Positions 42,356 through 45,936 of a stretch of DNA of 45,936 bases are shown piece by piece. The notes under the pieces were generated by a model, which was not told the origin of the DNA, ran no database searches, and was given only the letters and a program-made list of their open reading frames with translations. A program made the translations under genes and the position numbers. Source of the DNA: Chloroflexi bacterium GWB2_54_36 (GTDB taxonomy: Bacteria; Chloroflexota; Anaerolineae; Anaerolineales; Anaerolineaceae); assembly GCA_001796355.1 (NCBI GenBank), contig MGMG01000069.1:1-45936 (forward strand), written 5' to 3'. Numbering within the stretch: position 1 is the first letter of the stretch; each line of letters starts with the position of its first letter.

Positions 42356-43354
42356 ATGACCGGAACTGAAACCGTCTCGGTTGTTGTGCCTTGCTACAAT
42401 GAGGAGCAGACGATTGAACTGCTGTTGGAGGCTGTCTATCGCCAGACCTATCCGCGGGCGCAAATGGAAGTAATTCTGGCGGATGGCCAATCAACGGACG
42501 GCACCCGTGAGAAAATCAAGCGGTTTCAAGCCGATCACCCCGAGCTGGTTGTGCGCCTGGTTGAAAATCCGAGGCGAATCATCCCGGCTGGGATAAACCT
42601 GGCAATCCAGGCAGCCAGCGGCGACTACATCGTCAGGCTGGATGCGCATTCCGTTCCCGAAGAAACTTATATCCAACGCAGCATCGACCATTTAAAGGCT
42701 GGCGACGGGGAGAATGTTGGCGGTCTGTGGATCATTCAACCTGGGAAACCCGGTTGGATGGCGCATTCCATTGCAATCGCTGCAGGGCATCCGCTGGGCG
42801 CGGGTGACGCTCGTTACCGCTACTCGACCATTGCTGGCGAGGTTGACACTGTCCCGTTTGGCGCTTTCAACCGCAACCTTTTCGAGCGTATTGGGTATTA
42901 CGATGAGACCCTCCTTACCAACGAGGATTACGAATTCAACGCGCGCATTCGGGCGAATGGTGGTAAGATTTTTTTTGACCCGGCCATTCGTTCCCAATAT
43001 TTCGCGCGACCATCCTTGAATGCCTTAGCAAAACAATATTGGCGCTACGGTTATTGGAAGTGGCGCATGCTGCGGCGTTTTCCCGGCACACTGCGCTGGC
43101 GCCAGGCTTTACCTCCGGTATTCGTATTGGGGATCATGCTGCTTTTGGTGCTTTCGGTCTGGTTTACATTTGCCAGGATCTTGTTGGCCGCCGGGATCGG
43201 GTTTTACCTGGCCTTGCTGGTTGGCGTATCCCTACCCTACGCTCGCCGCCACAAAGACGTACGTTTATCGATCGGGATTCCGCTGGCCATTGCAACCATG
43301 CATTTTTCCTGGGGCAGTGGGTTTATTTGGAGTATATTTCGTTCGAATGGATAA
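42356..43354 (+). CDS. GT2-family glycosyltransferase (ExoA-like)
   Basis: A 332-residue membrane-associated GT-A enzyme. Residues 1-230 hold the catalytic domain: VVVPCYNEEQTIELLLEAV, the ILADGQSTDG acidic motif, the DxH-type metal motif LDAHS (about residue 96), and NEDYEFNARIRANGG, the acceptor-site motif with catalytic Asp. The C-terminus has two or three membrane helices (about 255-330). This form is typical of enzymes adding sugars to polyprenyl-linked repeat units. It starts a glycan locus: the next gene, the glycosylphosphotransferase, begins nine bases after its stop. The ribosome binding site is weak. Confidence 0.9.
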   Translation: MTGTETVSVVVPCYNEEQTIELLLEAVYRQTYPRAQMEVILADGQSTDGTREKIKRFQADHPELVVRLVENPRRIIPAGINLAIQAASGDYIVRLDAHSVPEETYIQRSIDHLKAGDGENVGGLWIIQPGKPGWMAHSIAIAAGHPLGAGDARYRYSTIAGEVDTVPFGAFNRNLFERIGYYDETLLTNEDYEFNARIRANGGKIFFDPAIRSQYFARPSLNALAKQYWRYGYWKWRMLRRFPGTLRWRQALPPVFVLGIMLLLVLSVWFTFARILLAAGIGFYLALLVGVSLPYARRHKDVRLSIGIPLAIATMHFSWGSGFIWSIFRSNG

Positions 43355-43363
43355 TTAAATTGC

Positions 43364-44797
43364 ATGAGTAAAATGGAATCAGAAGCTCCTCTGATTAAAC
43401 CTTCCTGGCGGCTGCGTCCGGCTGAAAGACGCGGCACGCTTTTCTTTGGCGATCTGCTGGCTTCGATCATAGCCTTGTTCCTGGCTTTATATTTTTGGAC
43501 TCAGGGTAACGAGTGGTTGAATTTTTCCTGGGTGTTTTTGGAAGAACGGGTCCCTGCCTGGTTCTACCTGATGCCGGTGATCTGGCTGCTCTTGTTGATC
43601 GAATCCTATGACATGCGAAGGTCGTCTGCCCGGCTTGAGTCTTTCAAAGAAATCAGCCTGGCCGCTGGCGTCAGCCTTGGTTTATATCTGATTATCTTCT
43701 TCATTTCAACACCCGATTCACTCCCCCGGCGGGGTGTGATCCTCTTTATCGTGTTCGTCTATGTTCTGACATTGCTTTGGCGGTTTGTCTTTGTGAGTTT
43801 GTTCACCGCCCCGCAATTTATGCGCAGGGTGATCATCGTGGGGGCTGGCAAGTCTGGCGCGCAGCTTGCTAATATCATCCATGACATGTGGCCGCCACCT
43901 TTTAATACCATTGGCTTAGTGGATGATGACCCCGAGAAGGTTGGCACTGAAATTTCAGGCCGTAAGGTTCTCGGTACAAACGCGGATCTGTTCGACCTTG
44001 TTCGCGAACACCAGGCAACCGACCTCATTTTCTCGATTATGGGCGACATGGATGCGGCGGTGTTCGAAAAGGTGCTGGAAGCTGAAGAACGCGGTATCGA
44101 AGTGACTACCATGCCCATGGTCTATGAAGAGTTGCTTGGCCGAGTGCCGATTTTTTTGTTGAAATCAGATTGGGTGCTGCGTTCGTTTGTTGATCAGACA
44201 CATGTCGGCGGGTTTTACGAACTCGCGAAACGGCTGATCGATATTATTGGTGGATTGATGGGTGCCATCGCCCTGGGACTATCGTTTCCATTCATTGGAA
44301 TAGCGATTTTATTGGAGACCGGCGCGCCCATTTTTTATTTGCAATCCCGTCTTGGCAAGAACGGGCGCCTGTATAATATGATCAAATACCGAAGTATGAT
44401 GCAGGATGCCGAGGCGGATGGAATTGCCCGTCCGGCAGCAGCCCATGATAAACGAGCTACATTAATCGGCCGATTTTTACGCAAGTCCCACCTTGACGAG
44501 TTGCCGCAAGTCTTAAACATCCTTCGAGGCGATATGAGCCTGGTTGGGCCGCGCGCAGAACGTCCCGAATTGGTTGGGTTACTGCAGGAGCACATCCCGT
44601 TTTACCGTGCGCGCCTGTTTGTCAAACCCGGCCTGACTGGTTGGGCGCAGGTCAATTATGGGTATGCCAACGACTATGAGACCAATGGCGTCAAGCTCGA
44701 GTATGACCTATATTACATCAAGCACCGCAATTTAATTCTTGACATCAACATTATGATCCGGACGGTGGGGACCGTGATCGGCTTAAGAGGTCGCTAG
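43364..44797 (+). CDS. Polyprenyl glycosylphosphotransferase (exopolysaccharide initiation)
   Basis: A 477-residue WbaP/WcaJ-type enzyme that moves a sugar-1-phosphate from a nucleotide sugar to undecaprenyl phosphate, starting assembly of an exopolysaccharide repeat unit. It has four N-terminal membrane helices (about residues 22-150), a CoA-binding-like Rossmann domain with VIIVGAGKSGAQLA near 158, and a C-terminal bacterial sugar transferase domain: KRLIDIIGG, the re-entrant helix, KYRSM, LDELPQVLNIL with the catalytic Asp-Glu, LVGPRAERPE, and PGLTGWAQVNYGY. The start at 43364 lacks a good ribosome binding site, suggesting coupling to the preceding GT2. The next gene begins three bases after its stop. 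Confidence 0.95.
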   Translation: MSKMESEAPLIKPSWRLRPAERRGTLFFGDLLASIIALFLALYFWTQGNEWLNFSWVFLEERVPAWFYLMPVIWLLLLIESYDMRRSSARLESFKEISLAAGVSLGLYLIIFFISTPDSLPRRGVILFIVFVYVLTLLWRFVFVSLFTAPQFMRRVIIVGAGKSGAQLANIIHDMWPPPFNTIGLVDDDPEKVGTEISGRKVLGTNADLFDLVREHQATDLIFSIMGDMDAAVFEKVLEAEERGIEVTTMPMVYEELLGRVPIFLLKSDWVLRSFVDQTHVGGFYELAKRLIDIIGGLMGAIALGLSFPFIGIAILLETGAPIFYLQSRLGKNGRLYNMIKYRSMMQDAEADGIARPAAAHDKRATLIGRFLRKSHLDELPQVLNILRGDMSLVGPRAERPELVGLLQEHIPFYRARLFVKPGLTGWAQVNYGYANDYETNGVKLEYDLYYIKHRNLILDINIMIRTVGTVIGLRGR

Positions 44798-44800
44798 CCC

Positions 44801-45936
44801 ATGCGCGGAAAAATCAACATCCGTAACCGTTATATATTGATCGGCGATTTAGTTCTCATCCCGATCGCTGTGTTGGGCACATTCGTCCTGCGCTTCGAGC
44901 TTGGCACGCTTTACTTTCAGTATCTGCCTTTTTCCTATTGGATGATCGGCGCCGCACTGGTGGTTAAGCCGATTGTTTATTACTTCTTCGGGCTTTACCG
45001 GCGTTTGTGGGCTTATGCCAGCATTCAGGAACTTAAGTTGATCACTGTGGCAGTGACAACTGCATCAGTCGGTCTGGCGCTGGCGATGCTCCTGTTGTAC
45101 ACGTTGAACATTGTCGATTCGTATCTGCGTTTTGTTTTTGTCATCGACTGGTTGTTATCGCTGGTTGTGGTTGGCGGGCTGAGATTTACCCTGCGGTTGA
45201 TTGCCGAAATGCAGCAAAATCAGACGGCTGGCCAGACCAGCACGCGCGCAAAACGGGTGCTGGTGGTGGGCGCCGGTGATGCCGGGGCAATGGTGGTGCG
45301 GGAGCTCCAGAAAAACCCGCAGCTAAATTTAATTCCGGTAGGTTTCCTGGATGATAACCCCACCAAGCAGCGCCAACAAATTCATGGCGTACCGATCGTA
45401 GGTACCATTACCGACCTGGACCGGGTGCTCGACCGGCTGCGGGTCAATGAGGTAATTATCGCCATCCCCAGCGCGCCTGGACGGGTGGTGCGCACCGTGG
45501 CCGACATAGCCCGTTTGAAAGCCATTCCATATCGTACCATGCCCGGGATCTATGAGTTGCTGGGCGGTAAAGTGAGCGTCAGCCGCCTGCGCGAAGTGGA
45601 TATTTCCGATTTACTGCGCCGCCAGCCGACGCGCATCCGCGATGAGAAGGTTGGTTCGGTTCTTTCCGGTAAAGTCGTGCTGGTGACCGGGGCAGGCGGG
45701 TCGATCGGGCGCGAACTGTGTCGCCAGATTGCCCGTTGGGGGCCGGATGAATTGATCATGCTTGGGCACGGCGAAAACAGTATCTTTGACGCTTTACTGG
45801 AGCTCAAAGAGGCCTTTCCATCGCTCATTATCCACCCGGTGATCGCAGACATTCGCGACCCGATGCGTTTGAACAACGTTTTTGCCCAGTTTCGTCCCCA
45901 GGTGGTTTATCACACCGCTGCGCATAAACATGTCTC
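44801..45936 (+). CDS. CapD/WbpM-like nucleotide-sugar epimerase/dehydratase (cut by the window edge)
   Basis: First 378 codons of a large membrane-bound enzyme; the frame is open from the ATG at 44801 to the last base. It shows four N-terminal membrane helices (about residues 8-135), a first Rossmann domain with VLVVGAGDAGAMVVREL (about 152-168), a linker with IPSAPGR, and the start of the catalytic short-chain dehydrogenase domain with VLVTGAGGSIGRELCRQIA (about 292-310) and TAAHKHV at the edge. This is the form of UDP-N-acetylglucosamine 4,6-dehydratase/C6-epimerase type proteins of capsule loci; which reaction cannot be decided without the rest. The ATG is four bases after the preceding stop codon ends. 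Confidence 0.93.
   Translation, partial: MRGKINIRNRYILIGDLVLIPIAVLGTFVLRFELGTLYFQYLPFSYWMIGAALVVKPIVYYFFGLYRRLWAYASIQELKLITVAVTTASVGLALAMLLLYTLNIVDSYLRFVFVIDWLLSLVVVGGLRFTLRLIAEMQQNQTAGQTSTRAKRVLVVGAGDAGAMVVRELQKNPQLNLIPVGFLDDNPTKQRQQIHGVPIVGTITDLDRVLDRLRVNEVIIAIPSAPGRVVRTVADIARLKAIPYRTMPGIYELLGGKVSVSRLREVDISDLLRRQPTRIRDEKVGSVLSGKVVLVTGAGGSIGRELCRQIARWGPDELIMLGHGENSIFDALLELKEAFPSLIIHPVIADIRDPMRLNNVFAQFRPQVVYHTAAHKHV

Overview
The window reads as a chromosomal piece of a bacterium of the phylum Chloroflexota, most likely class Anaerolineae. That placement is inference from gene content and style: a leuS T-box leader, short YtxH-type and helix-hairpin-helix membrane proteins, a Thr/Pro-rich surface linker, a TgpA-like transglutaminase and an immune-inhibitor-A-like protease next to housekeeping genes. 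No rRNA or taxonomic marker search was possible. Genes lie on both strands in short operons, GC is moderately high, and no phage, plasmid, transposase or CRISPR array is visible.

Left part (1-11.6 kb): a translation operon prfA-prmC-tsaC ends in a palindromic repeat. Then come two small membrane proteins, a PfkB sugar kinase coupled by a 4-base overlap to an M20 peptidase, a minus-strand TgpA-like transglutaminase with a near-canonical promoter abutting its start codon, a PAP2 phosphatase, a YtxH-like protein, a bidirectional terminator and a minus-strand secreted metalloprotease. Next (11.6-14.6 kb) is a visibly AT-richer block of three surface-glycan type genes: a multi-spanning membrane protein, a SAM methyltransferase and a GT2 glycosyltransferase. 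A cluster of degenerate palindromic repeats follows.

Middle (14.9-24 kb): a TPR-GGDEF protein flanked by imperfect inverted repeats, a helix-hairpin-helix membrane protein, mtnA on the opposite strand, a sensor HD-GYP protein overlapping a Thr/Pro-rich membrane-anchored protein, and a minus-strand pair (M24 peptidase, MBL hydrolase). GGDEF and HD-GYP proteins so close together suggest local cyclic-di-GMP making and breaking. Two tandem tRNA-Ala genes (CGC and GGC) with a consensus promoter and terminator come next.

Right part (23.9-45.9 kb): a complete T-box riboswitch with a CTC leucine specifier controls leuS. It is followed by a creatininase-family protein, a 453-base gene-free stretch with a promoter-like start and several hairpins (possible unrecognised RNA or leader), recX and rny. 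Then a polysaccharide locus (bi-domain dehydrogenase/oxidoreductase, hydrolase, heparinase II/III, GT4) runs directly into a PhoB/PhoR-type two-component system. After that come cydAB, ridA, and a second exopolysaccharide locus (GT2, polyprenyl glycosylphosphotransferase, CapD-like epimerase/dehydratase) that runs off the right edge.

No clear unknown defence or mobile system was found. The best leads are the gene-free transcribed-looking region 27662-28114, the start-abutting (leaderless-looking) promoters, the two-component system coupled to glycan genes, and the likely frame-damaged end of the Thr/Pro-rich protein.
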